NCBI GenBank assembly: GCA_004151065.3
Contig: NWUY0300006708.1
Location: 1 to 24,930 of the forward strand
Length of the DNA stretch: 24,930 nt
DNA from: Larix sibirica
Lineage: Eukaryota; Streptophyta; Pinopsida; Pinales; Pinaceae
Direction of reading: 5' to 3'
Position 1 is the stretch's first letter, and the number at the start of each line of letters is the position of its first letter. Below are positions 1 through 10,099 of this stretch, piece after piece. A model generated the notes under the pieces. That model was not told the DNA's origin. It saw only the letters and a program-made list of their open reading frames with translations, and ran no database searches. A program made the position numbers and the translations under genes.

Positions 1-1265
1 TCCTCTCCATGGTGTGTGCCACTCCCTATTTCTTCCTCCTCATCATAGGTATTTCAGCTTCCCAACACCACCATCATAATAAAAAATCGAACCAAAAGGA
101 AAAACCACATACTCATCATGCTTCTTGACACAATATGAGAAGAAATTGCTGCCTGTTATAGAATGATGGAGAAGGAAAAATGGGAAAGCATATGAGAAGA
201 GAACATTCAAGATTTAAAATTTTAGCATAGTGGAAAAAAAATTAAAAATGAACAAAATGTGGGATTTAGATCCTACCTCTTTAGCACTGCAATGGTGGTT
301 GAATGTATCTATGGAAGCCTTTAATTTCCCTTCCAAGTGTAAATCCTACCAAGAAAGAAATAAATTACTAAATTTTATCTACACATAATCGAGGGAAAAA
401 ATCACACCAAAAATCATTTACTTATACCAGAAAATGTATTTAAACCATAGTAATTACATCCATATTAACATATTCATTTTGAATTAACCACACAACTAAT
501 AATGGAATCAGCAAGAATAACTATGGGTGCAAGCCATACCTATAATGGAGCGAATTTATCTGTACTTACTTTTGATTGGAACAACAACCCCCACATCCAA
601 CTCTAGAATCAGCAACAACATTGGAAAAACAATGTGAGGGGGACAACTCTCCACCCAACCTACCTCTCAATCAGAGACTAAGAGCCCCTGAACCACTAAT
701 GGAAAATCCCCTCATCCTCCTCACCCCCCATTATGCCTCATGCATCAAACCACATTCTTTTCTATTTTTCCTTCGAGAAACAACCCCCCTATGAAGACCT
801 CCCTTCCCCCTTATAGAATATTTTCCCTTATTATTAAAAATAAGGTTTAATTTGCATGGATGACACTTGTCATCCATGCACTAATCCCTCCTTAGCTTAA
901 TGTAACCCCTAAATTAATACCAAGTATACATCTAAATTAATTTCTTATTTTATTATTATTTGTACTTATAATTGTACTTTATTTATTAGATTGGGCATTA
1001 CACCAAGCTCTCACAAATAACAACCTTCAATCTCCCTTCCAAGCTCTCACAAATTTGTTCACAAACAACAAGCAAACCCACCCAAAACCCTAGCAGAGAG
1101 GAATGAAATGAGTGAAATGAGAAATAGAAAAGAATGAGTGCAAAAGGAGTAAGTGAGTTGTTCAATCCCCTGAAATAACCCTAGCCATACCTTGAAAACC
1201 AATTGGAAACATGCATTGATTCCAAAAATTGAAAAATGGAAAAAAATCACCCCTATGCGCAAAAT
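1..1265. other. AT-rich sequence, no gene recognised
   Basis: No recognisable protein or RNA gene is seen on either strand. Short open frames at 576-794 (plus) and 1059-1268 (minus) have no domain-like pattern. The stretch holds a perfect palindrome (853-880, listed separately). It also holds a 15-base word, ccaagctctcacaaa, repeated at 1003 and 1039, followed by a C/A-rich leader-like sequence with an AAACCCTA-type word near 1085. The latter could be the edge of a decayed transposable element, but nothing decides it. Confidence 0.5.
853..880. repeat. Perfect 28-bp palindrome (13-bp arms, 2-base centre)
   Basis: The left arm tgcatggatgaca is followed by ct and then by its exact reverse complement tgtcatccatgca. 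A perfect 13-bp arm is not expected by chance in a window of this size. It could extrude a cruciform or be the paired end of a small foldback element. The flanks show no further inverted repeat that I can see. Confidence 0.9.
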
Positions 1266-1615
1266 CACTTAGGGAGCACTGGGGGAATGATTTTTTTGCC
1301 CTAGGGAGTGCTGGGGAAGCGCTCAAGGAGCGATGCTCCCTGGTTGCTCCCTAATCACTCCCTGAAAAGTTGGGAACAATTTTTTAAAGCAGGGAATGCA
1401 CTCCTTGAAAAGTCAAAAAGAGCAATTTTTTAAAGCAAGGAGCGTGCTCCCTAAAATCATTCCTAGAAGGGAACAATCAAGAAGCACGTTCATAAGAGGA
1501 CGCTCCCTGAAAAGTCAAGGAGCGGTTTTTTAAAACAAGGAGCACGCTCACAAAAGCACTTCCTGATCGCTCCCTCTCGGAACGAAGCGAGGGGAGAAGG
1601 GCGAGCGCTCCCCCG
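1266..1615. repeat. Degenerate array of GGGAGC/GCTCCC words
   Basis: Units begin with ctccctgaaaag or a variant at 1358, 1401, 1448 and 1503, giving spacings of roughly 43-55 bases. Most units carry a central run of the form aattttttaaagcaaggagc. Before and after these, short inverted words (agggagc and gctccct) recur in both orientations. The stretch is more GC-rich than its surroundings. It reads like a diverged minisatellite, possibly inside a retroelement LTR or leader. No coding potential is seen. Confidence 0.6.
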
Positions 1616-2039
1616 CAATGTAATGACAAATCACTAATTCATATGAATCTATACATGTTGACTGTTGTCTAGGTCCAGAGGATTGAGTTGGACATGATCC
1701 ATAGTTGTTCAACTTCTAGGAACTACACCATGTACAACATGACATGGAACCAACCAATACCTCACTTGCCCACTCAATTTGATCAAAACAGTCCCAACAA
1801 CATTATGGAAGGCCTTGCCACACAAGCTGGTCATGCTCTCAAGGAACACAGGGAAGGATACCATAGTTGGCCCACCCTCCTACCTAACAAAATGACAAGT
1901 TCCCCACAATCACTCTTTCCATACCAGAGGTTAAAAAACCTACAAATCCCAAACTAGTAATGATAGTTGGAATCCAATTATTCTTGATCCAGACCTTGTT
2001 GCTGAATGATGCAGGGGCATCCAAGCCCAAGAGGAACAG
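1616..2039. other. Unassigned sequence between repeats
   Basis: An open frame at 1688-1957 on the plus strand encodes a peptide with no recognised pattern. I see no structure here beyond ordinary composition. Confidence 0.4.
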
Positions 2040-3650
2040 TGGAGCATGACCGACCAAAGAAACCCAGAGGACGGTCAACGACCTCTCAGATAAAGGGGGA
2101 TAGTCGATAGAAGGTAGCTGAGTTGTGGGGTTTCCGACCAACTGAGGTCGATGACCGACAATCAAACAAAGTCATGGAATGGTCAAAGAGTTATATCAAC
2201 TAAGGGAGAAAGTAGTCGAAAGTCGAGAGCGACCGACGAAGATGGTTTGAGGACCGAGAAGAACAGTCGACAGCAGACATTTGATGAGGATTGGTCGAGA
2301 TGGAGGCCAAAGATAGTGACAACGTGAGTCACTTGTAGAGGATGAATTCCTTCTAGCAGAAGAAAGGGGCAATTAACCCAGATGGTCAACGAACGGCCAA
2401 GAGCAGACTTCGGTCGAAGGACCATGTTGTATCGGAGTCGAGACTAGTGAGACGATCAGGCGAGTCGGTGACGACGCCAACGTAAAGGATGTCGACTACA
2501 TCAGAGTAGTCGAAGGATGAAGACGACGAAGAAGACCAAAAAGGATCAGAGGGATCAATGGTTGAGTCGCTGAGCTGGTTCGATGCAAGAAGAAGACCGA
2601 CCAGTGAAAATGTTTGAGTGCGTAAGGAGGAGTCGACGTAGCATGGCGACGATTGAGTTACAGTCCAGGACGAGTTGAGCCTGTTGAAGTTCATGATGGT
2701 TGGAGAAGCCTACCAACTAGCCCTGAAGGCAAAAGAAGAACTGTCAAGGAGAACCGAATCGACTGGATGGAGGATGACTGGTCGAGGTGCAAAGACTATT
2801 TCCGTGAAGGGACAAAGGAGCGGAACAAGGAGATAAGCCGTCGAAGACAACCGACGTGCAGAAGGGACAGCGACCAAAGAAAAGGCACAGGGAAACCGAC
2901 GAGAAGGCCAAGAGACCCGCGGTCAAGGTGCGTTTGGTCGGAATGGTCCAGCCGAAAGGAAAGGCAGCAGAAACTGAAGTCGCTAAAGAAGGTCGGCCAG
3001 GGGGATTACCGACTACCACTGGTGCGAAAGAGACTGGCAATCGAAGCCAGGTAGTCGAGCAAGAAGCTGTCGAAGTGTAGTCGACAGGAGAAAAGGTCGA
3101 AGGTCGACGAGGTCTTGCGTCGACATCGACAGAAGCGAAAGTCGACAAAGTCAAGCATCGACACCGACGAAAGCGGCGAAGGCCAAGCGAGGGGGATGGG
3201 GCGGAGTGGCAACCGTAGAGACTAAGTGAAGCCAACAAGTTACGTCGAGGACAGTGATAAGACTGACCACTATAGCAAAGTCAAAGAAGTGCAGAATTCA
3301 AAGGCAACAGACCTGCATCCATTGAGGTTGTTGGGGAAGTTAATGGCAGTTAAGAAGGTAGTTGAGACCAGACCAGGTGTTGCCACAGGAGGAGGTTGTG
3401 CAGAGTGGTCAGGGGGTGCTGACAACTGCAAGATCTATCGAGTCAGAGGCCGAGCGGCAGACAAAGAAGGTCGTCTCGGGAAGATCAACAAAGTGGACCT
3501 CGGGAACAGCAGCAGAGCAGAGTAGAAGATTGGTGCGGAGGCACAAAGGAGAGGATCAATCTTTCTTTCGTTGTTCAGAGGATCGAAAGGTGGAGAGGAT
3601 CACACACAAAGGGGAGAAACACATAGACAGAACAAGGTTTTACTTTTGTA
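2040..3650. repeat. Purine-rich, GTCGA-rich tract, possible LTR-element interior
   Basis: The plus strand is strongly G/A-biased and contains about 20 copies of GTCGA between 2100 and 3250, against roughly one expected. CpG is therefore dense, unlike the CpG-poor retroelement debris further right. Overlapping open frames on both strands (2653-3054 and 2856-3080 plus, 2744-3238 minus) encode low-complexity Lys/Arg/Glu-rich or Ser/Arg-rich peptides without a domain; the skewed composition alone can keep such frames open. A purine run near 3609 (aaaggggagaaa) would fit a polypurine tract just before a 3' LTR. The LTR-element reading is an inference. Confidence 0.4.
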
Positions 3651-3855
3651 TATTGTAAGGCTAAGGCCGACTTGTTTATTTGCTTTGTATGTAACATGGA
3701 AATCGATTCAAATAATAGAAGCCAACTTCTTGGCATTTCCAGTTCACATCTAGTCTTTGTGAGCGCATAGTGTGTTTGTTGTGTGTTATTGTTGCGCAAG
3801 AGGGTTCGACCGACCCACCCTTGCGCCACTGAAGGAGGGTCAACCCCCAACAATC
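3600..3855 (+). mobile_element. Possible LTR end of a retroelement
   Basis: A purine run (about 3609) is followed by T-rich sequence with a polyadenylation-like aataa word (about 3713). Then come a strong hairpin (3794-3826) and the ending gggtcaacccccaaca at about 3852, which resembles the CA-terminated ends of plant LTRs. No matching 5' LTR, primer-binding site or target duplication is visible in the window. The right part, from 3724, is also present at 14270-14398. The call rests on architecture only. Confidence 0.25.
3794..3826. repeat. GC-rich hairpin, also at 14340-14372
   Basis: The arm gcgcaagagggt pairs with acccacccttgcgc across a short ttcgaccg-like loop, with two unpaired bases. 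Just downstream, gaaggag (3831-3837) can pair with ctccttc (3885-3891), and ggtca with tgacc between them, so two hairpins lie in series. The sequence is present in both copies of the duplication. It may be structure within a retroelement end. Confidence 0.6.
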
Positions 3856-6800
3856 ATTATGACCCCTTGCTCGGGGCTGAACTCCTTCCAACACCTGCTA
3901 GATCGATGTGTCTAATCTTATGTTATATTTAGGATGTCAGCCTCATGGCCACGTCTTTGTTTATTGTTCTTTACATTATCATGGACACTTGTATGGTTTA
4001 TGACTCTATTTTAATGCCAAGGTGCTAAGTTTTGTTGTTGAAAATATTTTGATGTAAACCCAACTGATTTTGATTGTGCTTGTGGTGGTTACTTAAGCAG
4101 CTCAAATGTTTATAAAAATCCATGTACATCTCCTGTTCAGATTAATAGTTAAAGGAAGCATTTTATCATAAGGAATAATAATAACTAAGTTACCAGGATT
4201 CAGATACAGATACAGAGCCACAAGACTTTTGAAAAGCCAGGAACCAGATATGGCAGGGAAACTGCAAATACAAAATATTAAAACATATTTATAATTTACA
4301 AAAAAAACAAATTTAATAATTTAGAGACAAACAACTCTGTCCCTATCATATACAAAATTTGTTGTGACTCCTTGAAAACCCATTTCAAAGTTGAATGGTA
4401 CTCAAACCCAAACCAAGATTCACAACTGCACCTACATCTTTGAACCCCAGTAAATAGAATCTTTTGTTAAGAACCAGCTTTGAAACACAGGGATGGGAAT
4501 CTGGAGACATCTTTGAAATCAAGTTTACTGTTTGGTGTAGGAAGGTGTTGAAACATGTACTCCAGAATTGGGAGTTGCTAGAATAATTAGAAGACAATTT
4601 ATAAGAATGCTCAAGTTGTTATTCTGGATAACATTCACAGAAAATATTTGCCATTAGAGGCATAAGCATAAAAAGTGTGCAGTGACATAGATCCAATTCA
4701 GTGGTTACTTAGGGCCACATTCATTATAGGGTACACTTTATCATGGGGTGTGAAGTAGGGCCAACCTCATAAAAAATTGCCTGAGTAAGCAGGAAAGCAT
4801 GGAAAGCATGGAAAGGAAAAATGAACTCAGAACCAGGAGAGCAGTTAAGGAAGAATGAACTCAGAAATGGAAATGAAGAATGAATAAACACAAAATGACC
4901 TACCTACCTATAGTCCTCACAAACATTGAACTTCCACAATCTGTAGATGATGGATGAACCTGTCTGCAGTACCCATCTTTTGTATTCTGCAATGGGGGAA
5001 TCAGTCTCCTTGTAGAGTATGTGTGGGGTTTATGGTTTTAAGCAGTTAGAGTTTTGGCCATTTGGGGCCCTTTTGCATTAAAAATACCTTTGACTGGGAA
5101 ACCATGGTCAAAACAGCCCCAGAAAAATCAGGAAGTCAGGATCCTTTTCATGGGGGCAGGATGCATTTCCTTCTCCATGGGATCCAGTTCCAGATTGGAT
5201 CCTCAAAATGATTCAAATGAGGACTTTAGGGTTTGATGACCATATTTACACAACTGACTCAAACATAGGACCTGCCATGAAAGAAAATTGATGTTTTAAA
5301 AATGGAAAAGATTGGCTTTTTAACACCTTGTATGTCACATTTTTTATTTCCATGGGCCGCACCCATACATCCCCAGGATGTTCCTGACACAATAGAGAGG
5401 TCCAAGCAATGTAGAAATGATACCCCTCGTGTTTTAAGGATGCCACAGAAAGTGAGGACACATACCCAAGTGCCCCTTTGGCAAGAGAGGCAGGAAAAGC
5501 ATTCCCCCAACATAGGGTATGTGTCCCTGTAAAACAGTGACTTTTTTATGAGAATGTGCTCATCTCCATTGCAAGGAAAGCTCCCCTACGTAGTAGTTTC
5601 ACTGCTGTGAATCAAATAAAATAGCTAATGCATCAGCCATGCAATCTTAAGATAATTACATGAAACAGTTAATCTGGGTTAAGGCAAGAGAAGCCAAAAA
5701 GACAAAACAAGCAGATCCCTTCTTACACTTCCTTGCAATTGCCAGTGTGGTCTCATCAACATCCTGCTTCGCAAAGGAAAAAAATTGTAAAATTGTTGCA
5801 TAAATACAAACTATACGATAAAGATATTTACTATTGCCACTGACTTATAGTCTATAGCAACTACAGAAATTGGTGTATTTGACATTAACCTTTAGTAACT
5901 GAACTTCTAATTAGTTGTCATGACTCATAATACTTTGCCAAGATTCCCATCAGTCCACGGGCATCGAATATGTAGTCTGTCTTAATATGGTGTTAGGGTG
6001 ACATGTAAAAACAATGTCGTCAGACGCCATGCACCTTCTTTGCAGTTGAGAATGCATGATAATAAATATACATTTTGTACAGTAGCTCCAGCTGCCTGAA
6101 GGAGGTGTGGGCAATTTATTAAGCTTGTAAAAAGGTGTGATTACGCTATGGATGAAATACTGAAAAAAGTTCCAGCAGAAACTACAAAAAGAAAAACACA
6201 GGTTCAACATACTCTTAACATGTTAAAAAATTAGTGCAATTTAATCTACAGTAAACAATGGAAATTTTCAGATATTAGATTCAAAAAAGTAGTTTTCAAA
6301 TTTTCATTAATAACAAATATCTTCCAGGAAAAAAGGACTCAAAAGTGCAACTCAGATATATGATGTCAGATGCACCACCTAAAAGGCAACTAGCGCCATT
6401 GACAGTCATGGTTGAACTTAATTCCATTTGACAATATTGAGTGCTAATTTAAAAAAAAACAATTAAGGTTCTTATTGTATATATATGCTAGATTGGCTGC
6501 TTTGAACACATTAGTTAACAAAGTTTTATCAGTTGAACATCAACTTATTTAATGCAGCAGTTCACCGATATGTGGCACTCCCTTGATCAGCCATTCAAAG
6601 ATGAAATACATTTTATGAAGTTAATTTTGATATACATTTCCAATATAAAACACAAATGTTCTAACAGCAACGACTGATGACATATGGAAACACTGAGTTA
6701 TAATCTGTACTTGACCAGATAAAAGCCAATTATCATTAGCAGAGGTTTTTTACTAAGTAACTTATCACGGATATTAAAGCTTCAAGGAGACAATTACATC

Positions 6801-7336
6801 ATGGCTGACTTGAACTGGCATCTTACAATTCCTCTGTTAATGACATATCTACTCAGCTACTGAAGGACACTCGGGTAAAACTGTGCTTAGAGGGGTAAAA
6901 TCAAGCTATCTGAATTAAGTAGTTTCTGCCAATATACACTGAAATAGAGACCAACAATTTCAGAAAAAATACTTGTGGAATAAACCCATAGCCCTTAACA
7001 AGATCTGGGCCACCTTGGACAAGATAAATTAAAAAAGTCCATAGTTGAAACTTATTCATTTCACAGAGATTTCCGCTAACCTATTATGTTAAGTTTAAAT
7101 TCAGTAGAAATTTAGGGCCGCATTGCATAAACGGATAAATCAGAGTATATATTGCATTGCTTTATTTTTCTGCACAGCATTCTACTAAAGATATCGGTTA
7201 ACTTTTAAATACCAAGGTTAAAGTCTAACAAGTTTGACTAAAATTCAAAATTGTCAGTTTTGTGATCTACGCTAAGAAAAATTAGCTTACCTTTAAGATA
7301 CTCTGACGAAAACTCAAATTGATTTACTGTAACTGA

Positions 7337-7900
7337 GTACAAAGCGCATAGCATCCCTAAATCCTGAAGACTTTATCTTAAAAAACTTTTGAAATATTTC
7401 TGAGCAATATATTCGAGCATAGTTTAATATATGCAATTAATATTATTTTATTTTAATCGGTGTGAAAGATCAAGTTGTGCAAGGCGGCTCTTTAATAAAT
7501 CTGGCTGAGTAGAAAGTGTTCCTGCAGATTGCAGTGTGAGCTACAATCATCTTCTGAGATATTTCAAGAAAATTATTTTAACTTAGCTTTAGTATATTGT
7601 ACTAAAATATTCCCACTGTATAAAATTAAAATATCAGCCTGTGCAAAGCGGCCTTTGTTAGCAGAATATAGCATGAAGACTGTGATAAAGATCTACTATA
7701 TTTCCTGGAAATTTTAGAGTGATCTATATGCATCTTCTCAGGTACTTTTTAAAAATTATTTGAACTTGCTTTAACATATTCTGACTAAATTTATCATACT
7801 TTAATTGAATTCAGATAATAGCCTGTACAGAGCCGCCCTTTGCGAACAGAATCTAGCTTGAGGGCTATGGTAAAAAGCTAGTATATTCAAATATGTCACT
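7337..7900. repeat. Diverged intronic tandem repeat, period about 164-184 bases
   Basis: The landmark tgtgcaaggcgg at 7476 recurs as tgtgcaaagcgg at 7640 and tgtacagagccg at 7824, with a weaker start at about 7337 (gtacaaagcgc). Each is followed by an A/T-rich stretch containing a variant of tttgaacttgctttaacatattc. The same array lies at about 17883-18446 in copy 2. A further related stretch (tttaaatttgctttaatatg) is found near 8390 in copy 1, beyond the end of the duplication. Confidence 0.6.
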
Positions 7901-8223
7901 CAGGAACACCTTAACTGTGTTAATCCCTTCAGGTTTGTGTGGAAAGAGAGCGGGGATTTTGAATCGAGATTCTCAAGAATAGAATCGAAGATTTGAATAG
8001 TTAAAGAAGAGCTCGAATCTTATCATCTTGAACTATACATGTATATTCAGGACAAAAAGGGACTCTCGACCTCTTCTGTGACAGAGGAATGGAGCTTTGC
8101 TGAGCATTCCACTAATATATTTAAAACCCTAGACTTCGGGTTTAAAGATACAAACTGAAAGCGTTACTGGCAAACCTGAAACACAACCCTCTTAGAAAAA
8201 CAAGAAAGGAAAAGAAATCCCGT

Positions 8224-8363
8224 ACTATTATGGTAAAAATTTGACAACTTTTCTATATAAGATTAAGTTAAAAGGTAAGTATTTTACTATTATGGTAAAA
8301 ATTTGACAACTTTTCTATATAAGATTAAGTTAAAAGGTAAGTATTTTACTATTATGGTAAAAA
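8224..8363. repeat. 62-bp direct tandem repeat, 2.25 units
   Basis: Two identical 62-base units occupy 8224-8285 and 8286-8347, and a third is matched for only 16 bases (actattatggtaaaaa). The array begins exactly where copy 1 of the duplication stops matching copy 2. Identical units suggest recent expansion or a sequencing or assembly artefact at this breakpoint. Confidence 0.92.
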
Positions 8364-10050
8364 AATGTGAGATTTGGAATAAATACTATTTAAATTTGCT
8401 TTAATATGCTTTAAGTTGAGTGAATTTATTTATACATTCAGGATATTTTATGGCGCTAAATTTATTTTTTTCGCATTTAAAAACAACATTTGAATAATAC
8501 ATAATCCGAATTTTAAAAAAAATCATTGAAATCCAATCAGAAACTCTTGGAAAATTATTCAAATGTTTAAAATCGTTTTTAAAAAGCTTGCTCACACTGT
8601 GGGAGTCGGGATACGAGGAGCATGGATGTTGAACCGCGCTTTCCTCATCGAGGTAAGGGTGGAGAAGCTTTGAAAGGGGTTGAGATCGACCTCAGCTCTC
8701 ACAAAATATCCAGGAGGATGATTTACGACCAAGGGAGCTCTTTAAGGAAAAATAGATGATTAGCTCCATGCCATGAGAGGAAAGTACTCCTACGTTCTGT
8801 TGGATGATTATCTGGGTGAAAAAAAAGAAGAGGATTTGAAAGCCCTCTGATCGGACAGCAGAGCCCTATCTTTTCAAAGGGTTTGGCTCATAGATCTTTT
8901 ATAAGTCCAATTGGTGTAAGTACCTCTCTTTGTTGTTTCGATCATCAAGTGGAGTTCGATATTCAGTATTGTCCTTATTATTTCGTTGAAATCCGTAGCC
9001 AGAGATTTAAAAGCAGGCAAATTTTTGACGGGAAAGAAGCATTCAATTCATGGTTGGTTTTATCCGACACAGTGAAACCTGGGGTTGCAGTTACTGCATT
9101 AGTTTTCGGGTTGTGTATGGGAAGGAGGCAGCCACTAGTCCATCTTTCTGGCTGCTCTTCGACGAATCCTAATCTCTGCCAGAGAAACAGTGTGTTAGCG
9201 ATCTGACTTCTAGCCGGGCAGTAGGATTGGTAATCGAGGGAGTATCAGACACAAGCCTTACATTTTCTCACCCCTTCATTGCATGTCAGATCGATGTCTT
9301 AAGTTGATCAGGTGAAACATTCTTTTGAGAAGGATTGGTAGCACTTTTAAAATTGACAGAGCACCTTGCCAGGTTTATTGTGTTTATATGGTAAGGACTG
9401 TCCATCGAGCAAGCAATAATCCAGTAAATGGATTTAATAAGCAGGTACTTTGGCCCCCTTTTTTTAAATAGAGAGCACACATATATCGTATAAGAGTTTC
9501 AATTTTTTATCTTGCTTTTTCATTCCGGAAAGTCGACTTTATCTTCTCTTGCTGCCTCTCCCTCTCTATTCTAAAGGGGCTATTAAAAAAAGGCCGACAT
9601 TAAATATAGAGGGCACATTTTAATAAGTTACAAGGTGCAGGTGCAGTCAAAGTCAGCCAATTCTCCTTTTTGCTAGCTAAACCGAGAAATCCCTCCCAGT
9701 ACAGAGCTGTTGTTAAAGAGCCCACCAACCCTGTATTCATTCGAATTCATCAATCCTTCTCGACATTTCCTCAAGCGGGAGTTTGCTTGTAAAGGTTACT
9801 CCAACGATAATCATTCTGGGAGGTACTTCCTACTCCAAATCCAGTCTCATGAGAACCTTAGCTAGGCGTATTAATTCTTTTGAAACTGATGTTCGCTTTA
9901 AAACTTCTTGACCTTTTTAAGAATGCTACTTTAGCAGTGAGCTGGGCTGCCTCTCTATTTGAAAAACGTTGTTCTCCGTTGTTTTAGTCTTTAGAGAGAG
10001 GGCCGAGGGGGGCGGAGGAATATTGGCCCAAGAAACTCCCGGGAATTTTG
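8364..10050. other. Unassigned sequence with degraded coding-like stretches
   Basis: The left part (8364-8600) is AT-rich and partly resembles the intronic repeat of copy 1. From about 8600 the composition changes and open stretches appear on the plus strand, the longest at 8883-9206. Its peptide has the segment PYYFVEIRSQRFKSR but no domain I can name. Frames are broken by stops. The stretch lies upstream of the gag pseudogene and may be the leader or 5' part of the same element, or an independent relic. Confidence 0.35.
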
Positions 10051-10099
10051 GAATAGAGGGGAAAAGCAACTCGACAGATAAAATAGCTTAGGGGGTTGG

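Larger units (their letters stand above)
3724..8226 (-). repeat. Copy 1 of a 4.5-kb duplicated segment (ARG1-like intron 1 without exon 1)
   Basis: This segment matches 14270-18773 at a constant offset of 10546 bases. By eye there are only two substitutions (3765 and 4177) up to about 7994. From 7995 to 8226 about a dozen differences and a one-base length change appear. The match stops at 8226, which corresponds to the last base of exon 1 in copy 2. Copy 1 therefore holds intron sequence, including the donor GT, but no exon 1; a 62-bp tandem repeat takes its place. I found no exon 2 (a J-domain HPD motif would be expected) on the minus strand here. Confidence 0.9.

Noticed and set aside
2744-3238. 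164-codon minus-strand open frame
   Set aside because: It is Ser/Arg/Cys-rich with no domain, and begins at a non-ATG codon. Purine skew on the opposite strand removes stops, so the frame is probably incidental.
5714-5764. Possible short minus-strand exon reading DVDETTLAIARK between an AG acceptor and a GTAAGA donor
   Set aside because: The splice signals look good but the phase and sequence do not continue the ARG1 J domain, and I do not recognise the peptide. The same sequence is in copy 2. Too short to support.
4385-6210. Several 60-86-codon frames repeated identically at 14931-16756
   Set aside because: They are duplicated only because the intron segment is duplicated. None has a domain, and identity between copies extends equally over noncoding sequence, so it is not evidence of coding.
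8622-8653. ATG followed by ten codons (MDVEPRFPHR) and a strong donor-like GAGGTAAGG on the plus strand
   Set aside because: A ten-codon exon without any recognisable downstream exon cannot be distinguished from chance in retroelement-rich sequence.
8883-9206. 107-codon plus-strand open frame
   Set aside because: It is the longest frame in its area but shows no family pattern and is isolated among broken frames. It is described as unassigned sequence instead of a gene.
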